This document shows, in pieces, positions 23,870-36,349 of a stretch of 64,000 bases of DNA. Origin of the DNA: Physcomitrium patens (Eukaryota > Streptophyta > Bryopsida > Funariales > Funariaceae); the NCBI RefSeq assembly GCF_000002425.4, contig NC_037254.1, positions 16,328,763 to 16,392,762 of the forward strand, in the 5' to 3' direction. Every line of letters begins with the position of its first letter. The first letter of the stretch is position 1. The notes under the pieces were generated by a model. It saw only the letters and a list, made by a program, of their open reading frames with translations, was not told the origin of the DNA and did no database searches. The position numbers and the translations under genes are program-made.

Positions 23870-26800
23870 CAATATCTCAACACTTCTTCTTTGTGAATAT
23901 TTATTAGCAATCCTTATTTCTATCTAATATCATCTTATTAATTATTTGAACATTTTCAGCTATTTTACAGATATTGCTTTTGTTATTATATCAACATTTT
24001 GCTTCTTGGTATTAACATACTCAAACTTCACTACTCCTTCATCAATTATTAGCCTAATAAAAAGATGTTGAATGTTAATGTGTTTAGTTCTAGCATGATG
24101 TATAGGATTTTTTTATAAAATTCAATGTACTTGTGATATCACTCTTTATGAGTGTTGTCTTTTGCTCATATTCTATTTCTTCTAAAAATACTTTCAATTA
24201 TATAACTTTTTTGGATGGATGTGTATTGGTTACATATTTGATTTCATTGGAAGATAAAACTATTGTATTTTGCTTCTTTCTACTCTAGCTTATTGTTCTT
24301 CTTATACAAAAAAAGATGTATCTACTTATGTTCTTTTCTATGTCTAAACATCTTTTCTAATTAGAGTTTGTGTAATTGCTTAGGATCAGCTTTTCTTCAG
24401 CTTTGAAGTCCAAGCCTATGCCTATTGTTTCTCTTAGGTAGCAAAAAATATGTTTCACTACTTCTTAAAGTTTTTTGCCTGGTGTGAATTTAAATTTCAC
24501 AACTTGATAAAATTGATGGTCAAGAAACAGAATGGAAGAACTTCCACTTATGTAATTACAAAGTCAATTTAAATCTTGGTGTTTGTAGTTTAATTAACTT
24601 AATGCCTTCTAAGCAATGGTTATCAATATTAAATAAAAAATTTAATAATTTTTTTTATGGTGATTAATATTTAAAATTTACTATTTTTATAATTTTTATT
24701 TAAATGCCATAGGTTCTTTCAAGATCATTTATATGATTTTTTACTTAAATCACTTGGTTTTTAGGCTTATAATTTAATTTATCAATAAAAAGAAAAAAGA
24801 TATATGAAACTTATGAGGGCGTCACAATACTTGTCAACAAGAAAAAAATAAAAGAGACAAATTATGAAGATGGAATAAAATTAATTAGAGGGAAGTTGAT
24901 TGTTTTAGGATTCAATTTACACAATTTAAGATCATTTTCATAATCTCTACTTGACTACGGTTTTTCTTTCAACACCATTCATATGGTGTCTACTCAAATG
25001 CCATTAGATCGTTCAAACCATTCATATGGTTTCTACTTGATCATTCACAAACCATTCAAGACTATTCACATGGTTTCTATTAACTTGTGTGATTTTAAAA
25101 TTATAATTAATTAGAGTAAATAAATAAATAATTAATTAAAATTTATAAGTTATTACTTCTTAAATAATTAGTGGAAAAATTAATTAATTAATTTCTTATC
25201 ATTAATCCATAGTAAAAATAAAATCTTAAAATTTAAGTTAAAAATAAAAGTTAAAAGTAAAAGAAAGAAGATTAAAGGTTAGAAGTTAAAAATTAAAAAT
25301 CAAAGTTGAAATATGGAAGTTATGAATTATTTTAAAAATAAAAGTAAAAATAGAATTAAAAAGATAAAAGCAAAGGTACCTTCATAATGCCCCAAAATTG
25401 AGGGCAGCAACTCTTTCTACTCCAAAATTTCCAAAAATAATGATTAGCTCCAAATTGGATGATTTTTATTTTTTGCAAAGTTAACTTGAAGGTACTCTTT
25501 TTCCAACAAATTTCCACTCAATCCAGTACCATAGCCGCAAGAAATGCTCCTTCAAAGTTGAGTGCTGAAAACTGCCATGGCAAGCAACCTCCCTCCACTT
25601 GGAAATTCACCAAAAATTAAATTTGTCTTCAAACTCTAAGAAATTTGTGCCAATAGAAGTTCAGCTTGAAGATGCACTTAATATCAAAATTTCATAATAA
25701 TCCAATAAGAAGGCATTGAGAACTGCCGTTCAAAGATGGGTGATCTAAACTGCCAAGGCAGCCGACCCCCTCACACTCAAAATTTCACCAAAAATTTGTC
25801 CTTCCTCCAAATCAAGCAAATCTTATCTTATTGGAAACCTAACACCAAAATCTAGAACCATAAAAAAAATTCACATTGAAACTCAAAATTTTGAATGACT
25901 TATTGAGAAAAATCCGAGGCTCTTGAATCCCTTTGAGTATTTGGAAGGCCGAAGTAGCTATCTGTCACAATGAAGTATGTTTTAAAATCCAATGACCATC
26001 ATTTCTACTCAAAATCCATGCACACACACCTACAAAGTTCACAATGAGATTAAAAATCCAAAATGAGATTAAGATTAGGACTTAAGGCCAAAATTTGGCA
26101 TGGCTTTGCCCTTCACCAAAGAGAGGAGAAAGAGGGCTTGGAAAACTATGCCAATTTTATTCAATTGAGTGGTGGCTTGTGGGAGGGTAGCCACATCTCC
26201 ACCCTTGATCTCTAAGATCCCTGATGTAGATCTATGGCTATCATTCATCCAAAAACTAATATCGTTACCAAGGCTGATGGCTCTTGTAAGTGGTCAAAAA
26301 AGCACTTTTTGATAAATCTAACTTTATCATTATATTCAAAACACCTTTTTATGCTTAGTTCGACTACTCACATGCCTCAATCCATGCTCATTTGTAATTT
26401 TTATGAAGGTTTTTATTTACAAGGATTTTGGCAATTCTTATAAAATTCTTCAAAAATGAAAATTTCATTGCTCTACTTGTATTTTAAAGGAGAGGGTGTT
26501 GATCTTGTTTCCTTCACTCCATGGGGTGAATCCAATGCTACCATTGCATTTGAAAGGTTTCTATTAATTATGAGAACCACTTCATTATTTGGATTTGTTA
26601 AATTTGGAGAAAATCTTCAAAATTGTCATTGCTAAACTTCACTAGATCTTTTACAAATTTATAATTCTAATTCACTCTAAATCATTTGAGATGATTATAG
26701 GTGAATTCATAGGCTTTTAATCAACCTTCATAGTAATAACTAACAACCTCTAAATTATTAAAAGTAATTAAATTGCTACTCTAATTTTCTAATTCTTATC

Positions 26801-27790
26801 ACTTTGGTCCTAATTAACCTAACTCAAGGAATTAGGCTATGATTTATACCATAAAAGGTTACAATCCTAAAATTTCTATAAAACTAAACTCTATTTATAT
26901 AAATTTTAATTTAACATACTCAATTATTATAAAATAAGAAAATAATAAAAATTTAAAGTTTAGAGTATAATTGAGAGTTCACACTTAGGTTGGCTAAGAA
27001 TTGATTTACTTTGCTTGTTGTAGTAGTTATGTCTAGTTAAATTGCTACAATTAGATACATTAAGCTTCCTATAGCTTTTCTATATAGAAACTCATTTAAA
27101 CTAATTTACTCTTTTGGTTCTAGCATTGCATTCAGATTGGTTTTAATAAGTAGGGATACATTATTTGGCTTATAATCCAACATACTAAACTTCTTTAGTA
27201 CCTCATTTGCATACTTCTCTTGATGCATATGAATGAAGCTATCTTGCTCCCTTTTAATCTAAATACCTAATAGGTAGCTAATTTTACTAAGATCTCACAT
27301 CTCAAATTGACTCTTCGGCATCTCCTTGACCTTGTCTACTTCTATTAGATCTTTATTCATGATAATTAGTTCACCAACATAAATGCCAAAGATTATCTTG
27401 CTATCATCATCACTTCTTTCATAAATGCTATAATCAAATTGAAATTTTACAAAGCCTTTAACTTGTAATAAGTTATTAATCTTCATGTACTATTTGCCAA
27501 GGGCTTGCTTTAGTCCATACAATAACTTCTTCAACTTATATATAAGATATTCTTCACCAAGTATAGCAATTCCATGAGATTGTTATATGTAGTTTTTCTC
27601 TTGCAAGTCTCTATTCAGAAAGGTGGTTTTGACATCTATTTGGTGGATGTGCATCTTCTTAGTAGCTTTGATGGATAGCATAGTTCTCAAGGATGAAAAC
27701 TTCATCACTAAAATAAAGGTCTCAATATAGTTGATGGCATCTTTTTATAATTGTGAATCATGGAATTGATTTATTAGTGTGTTTTAGTAT
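23870..27790 (-). mobile_element. Ty1/copia relic, 5'-truncated, split by a 2.5-kb insertion
   Basis: On the minus strand 27760-26984 encodes the copia RT: KFSSLRTMLSIKATKKMHIHQIDVKTTFLN, YGLKQALGK, and IYVGELIIM where YVDDLII is expected. An LLGI...QEKYANEVLKKF block then follows. After the insertion it resumes at 24482 with GKKL and ETIGIGLDF and the RNase H end (KSDITSTLNFIKK, KFEYVN), finishing near 23980. A TGTTGAG start typical of copia LTRs lies at 23882. Integrase and gag are missing. Many stops are present. Confidence 0.85.
24483..26983. mobile_element. 2.5-kb insertion with TG...CA ends inside the copia relic (solo-LTR-like)
   Basis: The copia protein breaks after ...FLAN and resumes at ...GKKL. 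The joined site reads as the conserved copia ANPGKKL. The insert starts TGTGAATTT and ends GTTCACA. Flanking 5-mers CCTGG and CTTAG differ only by transitions, so they fit a decayed 5-bp duplication. No coding region is seen. Two related inner blocks (25537-25617 and 25711-25789, ACTGCCAWGGCA...TTCACCAAAAATT) repeat imperfectly. The best reading is a solo LTR or non-autonomous LTR element; a TIR element is an alternative. Confidence 0.6.
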
Positions 27791-28205
27791 AAAAATGTAC
27801 TTATGGTGCTTTAAGTCACTAGTTTAGGAAGTTAATGTAAGAATTTTGAGATAAATGGCAACTAATACAATATCAATTGTAAGAATGGATTTTTTTGTAG
27901 AGTTTCCTTGATAACAATTCCAAAAATTTAGTCTCTCTTCAATTTGGCTAATATAAATTTTTAATTTTATAGTGGTAGTTTTTACTTTTAATAAATATTT
28001 AAATTAGGCTAAAAGTAGAGATAGAATCTTTACTTCAAAATATCTCAAAAAGAAAAAAGAGAAAAAAAACTATTGATAGTATAAACAATTAAAATAGAAT
28101 AGAGTAGATAGAAAAAAAAAAAAAAAAGTAGTTGAGATAGAAAAAAAAAATAGAAAGAGAAAAAAATAGAAGAAAGAAAAAATGAGAAGTAAATAAATAA
28201 ATAAA
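27791..28205. other. AT-rich, then A/G-rich low-complexity sequence
   Basis: No gene is seen. 28040-28205 is a purine-rich run ending in (AAAT)n, next to an abrupt change to GC-rich sequence. Confidence 0.5.
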
Positions 28206-29406
28206 TGAGAAGAGAAGATGAGGGGAAGGGCGAGAGACTGCCCCTGAACCCCGGCAGCCGCTGCGTTGATAGGGGTCCAGGCCGGTGAAGTTTCCTCAAC
28301 CTAATGCGGCTACAGTTCGAACCTGTTTGATTCAGTTCTCTTATTGTGATTCCTGCGATGGTTCAAGTTCGGCGGTGGCTTGGTTACTGATTTCTTTGTT
28401 TTCGTTCTCACACTATATGCGAAGAGCGACTGGGCAGTGAATCCGTTGAATTCTTGGTTTTGTACTGCTGATCTTGGTGAGGTTGACGTTCGGGTTTAGT
28501 CGATGTGCAACATCTTGTGGCATTGTGTGATCGGGCTGAAGAATAATCGAGGCTGTGGTGTTGCTCATCATAAGGAAAAGCAACTTCTAGATTACATTTT
28601 AGATTCAGTTGTGCTATTGCCTTTGAATTCGTTTCGTCTTGGCATAGTTGACCAAAAGATTGGGAACAGCGACTAGTTACAGCTGCTGTGACGAGGAGTT
28701 TTTCCAAACGTCAATAGCGGACATTACCTTGCTTCGTGATTTATGGTCATGTGCAGATCTGTTCTTTCATTCTCCAAATGATCTAATCTCGAGCAACGAT
28801 GACGGCAAAGTGGACTACTTGCACGGCCGAGATGGTGGTGCTTACTCCTTAGGCGATTGGTGGTGCCGACAACTGTTTAGATGCGTTTCAGAATATGGTA
28901 TAAGGTGCGACTTCAATGCGACTTGATGATTGGCCATCAATAAAGTTCTGTGCTCGAGAAAGTTTTTGAGTCGAAATCTCTCGTACAACGAGCACATGCA
29001 AGAGTGGCGTATCGTGTGGCTCGTGATTGATGGTACTTGTGAGCATCTTTTGCGATGGTTTACACTTTGGTTTTTCTGTGTATCTCAAAATTGGTTGCAG
29101 TTCCTCATCAAATCTCTTCATTAGTTTTCTTCTCGTACGGTGTGTGGTTGGAGTAGCGCATTGACATTGTGGTGTACTTTTGACTTTTTAAGTCCAGTGC
29201 GTGCTGTGGTGCTCGACGTCGACAGCGAGGGTGTGGACTGTTGTAGGATTTGGTGGTCGTCCAGCTGAGAGTCGATTGACATGCCTCTGTGGGGTGATAC
29301 AAATGTTATGATCTACAAGGGACATGTAGTAAATAATCTGATCTTCTTCTCTCATTGAAACACTAGGAACCATTGATTTCAAGAATGAAGAGGTGCCTGG
29401 GAAGGT
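28206..29406. other. GC-richer island of unknown identity
   Basis: Base composition is near balanced, in sharp contrast to both flanks. It has no long ORF (the best are about 90-99 codons on either strand, without recognisable domains). A splice-donor-like AAG|GTAAGT at 29403-29411 ends the island. The plus strand is T/G-rich, as in plant leaders or introns. It might be a captured host-gene fragment (leader plus intron), an LTR of the following gypsy relic, or a non-coding gene. Confidence 0.4.
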
Positions 29407-29559
29407 AAGTGAAACTTATAGTACCTTAATAAAACCAAAAAGTCATGAAAACTAAAATAAGACTTAAAAGAATCTTAAGGTTTTTAGTTTCAACTAAAGG
29501 ATTTTGGTGAGAGAAAGGAGACTTAAAGAGAAAATCACTTTGACAATTTTTCATAAGAA

Positions 29560-32500
29560 ACTAATCTATCCAAGTTTCAAAGTTATTAATCAAAAAAATT
29601 CTATATTGACACATGGACAACAAACTTGATTATAAGTTGTTTGTAAGCCAAAAGGTTGTGCATTATTTACAAAAAAATCAAGAAAGTGATGGTTTCTTTT
29701 GCACAAAGTTGAGAGGTATCCAACTTGATGATGAAGGAACTGAAATTCAAGAGAAGAAACAGAAGTTTTTTAGAAGATTTCACAATTTTTAACCTTAATT
29801 GTTTAGTTGTAGTGTTAAAAAATACTTTCTTAAGCTTTGATATAATAGAAATATGATAGAAATCTAAAGTAAGAGTAGTCATAATTAAAAAGAATAAAAA
29901 AATTGTAGACTTGCTGTTTCCAAACTTTTCTATTTTGCATGACTATAGAATTAAAATAATAACTTAAAGTGAGTTAAAAGAAAAGCAATTATTCTTAAAC
30001 ATAAAAAATATAGATTTTTTTCTTAATTTTTTATATAATGAAGAAGGCATACAAATTAAGGCCATAAAATTAAAATTTATGAAAATTATTTTATGAATAA
30101 ATTCAAAGATATGTTAACAAATGAGTTGCCAAAAAAACTCTCACCTAATAGATTAATAGATAATAAGATAGATCTAATTCTAAGGGCAGAGCCACTTAAA
30201 AAAATATCTTATAGATTGAACCAACTTGAGTTAAGTAAACTCAAAAAATAACTAAATGAGTTGATTAATAAGAAATATATAAGACCTATTATATTACTAT
30301 TTAAAGAACCTTTATTCTTTGTGAGAAAAAAAGATGGAAAAATAAAAATGTCTATTGATTATAAGACTTTGAATAAAATCACTATTAAGAAAAAAATTTC
30401 TACTTCAAAAAATTAATGACTTATTGGATAGACGAAGTAATAGCAAGGATTTTATTAGGATAAATTTTAAGTGTGATTACTATCAAATAAAAATTATTGA
30501 TGAGAATATTAAAAAAAATAGCTCAAAAGATATGGTATGATTTTTTTGAATTTATAGTAATGCCTTTTAATTTGTGTAATGAATCTATTAACTTCAAACC
30601 ATCATAAATTCTATTTTTTATAAATTAAAAAATGATAAAATTATAATTATATACATTGATAATATTTTGGTCTTTTATAAGAATGAAAATGGCCAAGATA
30701 AATATTTAAGAGTGGTTTTAAAGAAATTGAAAGAAAACAAGTTCTATAGGAACTTAGAGAAGAGTGTATATTTTTTTAGAAGAGTTGGAATTCTTAGAAC
30801 ACATTATTAATAATAAAGAAGTCATGCCAAATCCAAAGAAAATAAAAGCTATTAAAACATGATAAGTTCTAAAGACTATAAATGATATAATATCCTTCTT
30901 ATATTTAGCAAACTATTATAAAAAATTTATAAGGAATTTTTTTAGGATATGATATTTTTTAGTAATCTTCTAATAAAAAATAATAAGGATATCAAGTAGG
31001 ATTTATAATGTAATGAGCCTTTTATAGAGATAAAAAAAGATTTGGTTTTTTTTAGTATATTATTATATCTTTATTTTGATAAGGAATTTAAAGTACATAT
31101 AAATGCAAGTGATTTTGCAATAAAAAGAGTCCTAATGCAAGAAGAAATACCTTTGGATTTTGAAAGTAAGAAATTAAGTAGAAGCCAATTAAGATGGCTA
31201 GTACATAAAAATCAATTATTTATTATAGTTCATTGTCTTATAACATAGATGCATTGCTTAAAAAGTATAAAGACAAAGGTGGTCACTAATAAAATCTCAT
31301 TGAAGTACTTTATTTTAAAAGTACAAGTATTTCTAAATAGACTTCATTAATATAATATGGTTATATTAATGGATATATAATTGATACATAAACCAAGAAC
31401 TGATAACTTAATATTAGATGGTTAATGTATAATAGAAGAATTTATGAAAAAAAACTCTTTGATATTATGAATTTAAAAAACGTAATATGGAGTGATGCTC
31501 TCTTTTTATTAAAAGGATTAAAGAAAGATATGAATAAGATAAGGATGCTCTTAAGATTATTGAAGCTTATATACAAACTAAGAGTATAAGAAAAAAAATA
31601 AGACTTATGGAAGTTTCTTCTAACAAAGATAGATTGATATGATTTTAAAAAAATAAGAATCTATATACAACAAGGCAAGTGAAGAAAAAAAAATCATGTG
31701 TGAGATTCATGATGATTTATGTGGATAACATAGAGGAATCAATACTAATTTCAAAGAAGTGTCTAAGATCTGCTATTAGATTTTCATAAGATAAGATGTA
31801 AAATAATATATAAGAAATTCATTAGTATACCAAAGAAACAAACTTTCTATCCAAGCAAATCAAAGATTTTTTGAATCATTGCATATACATTCTAAGCTTT
31901 ATAGACATATTTCTATGGACTTTATAAAAATCTTAATAAATTCTGGTGATACAAATTTTGTATATATTATAATAGATGTATTTAGTAACATGACTAAATT
32001 CATTGTTTTGATTTTATCTCTAAAAGATTTCAAAGAAGAAGTAAAAACAACTCTCAAGATGACTACTAGTTTCTTCTTTGATAATTGAGTTTCTTTGTTT
32101 GGAGTACTAATATCTATTATGAGAGATAGAAATTTGAAATTTAAAATTCAATTTTGGCGACACATTATGAAAATATTAGAATCTAAATTTATAATAACTA
32201 CAACTTTTTATTTACAAAGAGATAGCCAAAATTAAAAGATAAATAAAATAATTTCAATGTATCTAAGATACTATGTGGCAAATAGATATATGGATTGAGT
32301 CAAATGGTTGCCCATAGCAAAATTTAGTTACAATATAATTTTTAGTATTTTCTCAGAAAAAATATCATTTTAAGTAGCTTATAATTTTGATATACTTAAA
32401 TCAATTGATTTAATAGAAGTTAGGCAAAGTGATAGTATAACTTTGAGATTATACTTTATAGAAGAAGAAAAATAGATGGCTAAAAAGAAATACATTATGA

Positions 32501-32560
32501 AAGTAGCATATCTTTATTTTGAAGCAACATAGCTTTATTATAAGTAATAAGTTAATAACT
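29560..32560 (+). mobile_element. Ty3/gypsy element E, heavily decayed pol
   Basis: RT similarity is at 30100-30900 (LSPNRLIDNKIDLIL, FFVRKKDGKIKMSIDYKTLNKITIK). RNase H is near 31040-31250 (VHINASDFAIKRVLMQEE, FESKKLSRSQLRW). Integrase is at 31860-32350 (MDFIKILINSGDTNFVYIIIDVFSNMTKF, ISIMRDRNLKFKIQFW, LPIAKFSYN). All frames are broken many times and the code is strongly A/T-biased, so this is older than A or B. LTRs were not found. It is less like A/B than they are like each other, so it belongs to another gypsy lineage. Confidence 0.8.
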
Positions 32561-33595
32561 ATTATAAAAATATATAGTATAAAAAAAAATCATATATATT
32601 TCTAAAATATGTTGAAATATTAAAAATATTCATATATGTTTTATAATGGAAAATATATCCATCACTTTTGTGATAATTATAAATCTACCTTTGAGCTAAA
32701 TAATATATAACTTTATATTTATTTTAGATAAATTTGGAATCCAATCTGTATGTTGTACATAGTTTGATTCATCACTTTTTTGTACAATTTGGACCCTCTA
32801 CAAATTGAATGCTGCCACAGCTACTGCAATTTTTTTTTTCATCTTTACAAATAAAAAACTCTTGGATTATTAAGAGACATCAAGGTCTTATCTACAACCT
32901 CTTGTTAATGGCACCATAATATGTAAAACACAACATAATGGCTTGATTTTTGTATTGAAAAAACCAACCTATAAAAAATAATACCATTAATAGAAAAATA
33001 TAAATATAATTATATATAAAATTAATAAATTAAATACAAATATATTTTAATATTATTAAGAATGATTTAAAATTATTCATTCTTTTTTGGAATTAAAAGG
33101 CATCAAATATTAAATGCTCAAATTTATTATAATAATTTTATTAATCTCTAATATAAATAAATATAATCTTCATCTTCAAAATTTCAATAATATCTTTTTA
33201 TTAATAAAATCACTTTGCTATAAAAATTTATAGAATAAACAAAGAATTTATGTTAATAATGTATTCTTGTAATTCTTATTAAATCTTAATTGGCCAAATT
33301 GCTACAAATTATTGTCTTCATTATTTAAGCTCACAACCAAAAAATATTACAAATATACATCTTTACTAGTTGAATCATTTGGCATATTATAACTACAAGT
33401 ATATTGCTTTGAAAACTCTAAGAAAAGATTTTTTGCATGTTAATAGATAGCATCAACTTGAAGCTTACATTACCTTGTAGAATTTGCTACTATTTGTAAT
33501 AAAAAAATATAAATAATGCAATATCTTAAGAATTCTCCATTAAATATATTTATTTCTTTGCATTGGTTTTTAAAGTTTACTTTTTGTAGACTACA
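32561..33595. other. Unassigned AT-rich sequence
   Basis: Nothing recognised on either strand between the end of element E and the LTR of element D. Confidence 0.4.
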
Positions 33596-34122
33596 TGACA
33601 AGGACATGAATCTCAAAAAAAAAGTCATCAATACACTCTTATATCATTCAAAAGAACTAGAATATCATTCAAAGATGATATAACATTAAACTAGAATGAC
33701 TATTACAAATGAAAAAAAGACTAGAAAGTTTTGAAATAAGATTAAAGACTAGAAAGGCATTGACAAGAGTAAAGATGGCTTCACTCTTCTTTCATATATA
33801 TACTTAACTAGGAGCTACATGACAATATCCTATGAGACCTCCAAAATATTTTGACTTAGTAAGACACAAATCTTAACTTGGAAGGTAAATTTTTTATATG
33901 TGTATTATATAGTTAAATTATTTTTCAAACTACCAATATATGATTAACTTATTGACCAAGTTTTTAGCCTACTAATCAACTACAAACACATGTAAAGACA
34001 AAACAACATCCATGAAGCTTTTAAGAAGCATATCTAAAAAATATTATGAAATAAATTTACTTTTATCTATTTCTATTTAATCATATAGATAAATATTAGA
34101 ATAAATATATATATTTGTGACA
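33596..34122 (-). repeat. Element D 3' LTR (decayed, B family)
   Basis: The reverse complement aligns along the 561-bp LTR of element B, including 'gacaagagtgaaggcttcttcactcttgtc' and 'gtagataaaagtaagtt' equivalents. It ends with TGTGACA where B has the complement of TGTCAC. Length is about 527 bp. Confidence 0.8.
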
Positions 34123-34199
34123 TTATTTCTCCTTTTAGGAATAATTTCTATGAGGAGCAATCATCATCTTTCATAGATCTTGTAATTCTTTATCTTGAT

Positions 34200-35081
34200 T
34201 TTGATAGATATTGCTGATAAAAAGTCTCAATCTTCTTTACTGCAATTGAAAGATTCTTTTCTAGCTCTTATGTGCATTCATTAATATCACATTTTCACTA
34301 ATGAATAAGATATTCTAATCTATTTTGTCAATTCTTTGAATTGTAGTCTTATTCTACCTTAATTTTTTTATTATTATTTACTTCTATAGGAAGAGATGGC
34401 GTTTATGTTCTTCTTAAGATATTCATTATCTTATATGACTTAAGAAGAAACATATGAAATATAAGATGGAACTTTATAGACTTCAATACATATAATCAAT
34501 AAGCAACAAAATTGATTTGTTTACAAATAAGAAAATGTCCAAGCCTATGATAGTCCAACTTGTGACAAATACAAGTAATATTCATATTACAATAAAGTAG
34601 CCATATCTTATCATCTACGTTGAATTATAGTTGTTCCTTGCAATAGGCATTTGCATTGATCTATTGTTGTTCTGAGCTTTTTTTAATTGCACCATTCTTG
34701 TTACATGAAGCTCTAACAAACAATTTGGCAAATTTACTGCTACAAAATTATCAATTCTAAAAAAGTAAAAGTATCAAATCATAGATGATAACCATAATTG
34801 GCAAAGAAAGATATTTGTTGAATAGAAGAATGTATCAAATTATTGTGTACAAACTCTGCCAATGGCAAAAGAGTTATTCAATCATCTTAATAATAATTGA
34901 CGATACACCTCAAATATTGCTTCAAAATTTGATTCACCTATTTTGTTTGCCCATTAATGTAAGGATGGAAAGCCAAAGAGAGCTTTATATCTACCTTTAG
35001 AATATTGAAAAAGATTTTTTATAATCTTGATATAAATTGAGTCTTCTTATTTGATATAATATCTTTAGGCAATCCATGATA
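34200..35081 (-). pseudogene. Element D integrase C-terminal part and chromodomain remnant
   Basis: 35081-34780 reads YHGLPKDIISNKKTQFIS, LSLAFHP, LPLAEFVHNNLIHSS and FFANYGYH, the second half of the integrase core. Further down, EYLIH and SKSR mark the end of the chromodomain. The chromodomain end is followed within about 60 bp by the sequence that in element B lies just before the 3' LTR. The small accessory ORF present in A and B is therefore missing here. Confidence 0.75.
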
Positions 35082-35086
35082 GCAAT

Positions 35087-36346
35087 GTTGGGATAGAGAG
35101 AATTTGCCTTAAGAAAGCACTAGGCTTTTGGTTTTTACTAATTACTCAATCAAGCTTCAAGATTAAAAAAAATAAAAATAAAAAAATACCAAGTTTATAT
35201 AAGAATTGTCTCTATAAGGGCAATTACATCAATAAAAAATCCCTAAGTATGAAAGATCACCAAAAATTTAATATAATATTATAAAACCTTTTATATTCTT
35301 AAGGTGAATTTTTTTCAAATTTCAATAACTATATAACTTACGATCAAACTATCAAAATAAATCTAAATTTTATATAAAGTATCGATGTACTTTTAACAAC
35401 TACTACAATAAATTTCAACTACAAATTCATTATGAATCTTGAGATATTACAAAAATCCTAATAGTAGCTTCAAACCCTTCCATACATACACATATGTACA
35501 AATTTCTTTATATCTCACAAAATAAGTATTTAAACACCATAAAATTTTGATGTATAGTTTTTTAATCTAATAGCACACACTTTTGGAATTTTTGAGCCAA
35601 AACTTCACATAAAAACTTAAGATATGGCTCCAATCATTACTATCAACAAAATGACCAATTACTGCCTTAGAATTACATATGTTGTTTTCAATGCTTTATA
35701 ATTTATTTATAAAAACTCAAAATAAAAATTTCTTTTATATGAGATATAGATCTTAAAATCGCCCTTATAGCTATCTCTTCCAATCTCCAAAATCTATCAT
35801 AAAACTCCTTATATTTTTGAAATAGAAATAATATATCTAAAAAAGACACTTTAATTTCAAACGACTATAACTTCATCATCCTAACTCCAAATCCTCTAAA
35901 GTTTGTTTAAAATTATAGTCCAAACTTTAAACCTTATAATTTTTACTTTTGATTTTTAAATGCCCCTTTTGAAGTTCTTAAAATCCTTGTTATGGTCATG
36001 AATAACCTACTAAATACCTATTAGACATAGACTTTGACCAATAGAAATAAAGAACTTTAATTTTAGCCTTCATCCATCCATACCTTGCTTTCATCCCTCC
36101 AAAAAAAATTTTTAGAGGTTTGGATCTTCATCTTTGAGCTCTACTCTTCTCTTTAAAGTTTATACTAAAAATTTTAATCCTATATATTTTAAACACTATA
36201 ATTAACATAGGTAAACATCAAAATTTTTTTTCTTGTATTAGCTCTCTTTAAATTAACCTACTAACCACTCTAAAGTACATCAATATTTACAAATATACTA
36301 TCTATTTTAGTTAATTTTTATGTACTATAAAAAATTATATTATGAC
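35087..36346. mobile_element. 1.26-kb insertion in the integrase of element D
   Basis: Integrase similarity to B stops at ...FLDNIYYC on one side and resumes at CYHGLPKD on the other. Flanking 5-mers GCAAT (35082-35086) and ACAAT (36347-36351) fit a 5-bp duplication with one transition. The insert starts GTTGGGATAGAGAG and ends TATATTATG. No ORF or relation to family R was seen. Type is unknown. Confidence 0.6.
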
Positions 36347-36349
36347 AAT

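Noticed and set aside
28045..28299. Minus-strand ORF rich in Phe/Leu/Ser, looking like membrane helices
   Set aside because: It derives from the purine-rich low-complexity tract read in antisense.
28290..28330. TTCGAACC motif like a pol III B box, suggesting a tRNA or SINE
   Set aside because: No convincing A box at the right distance and no cloverleaf could be drawn.
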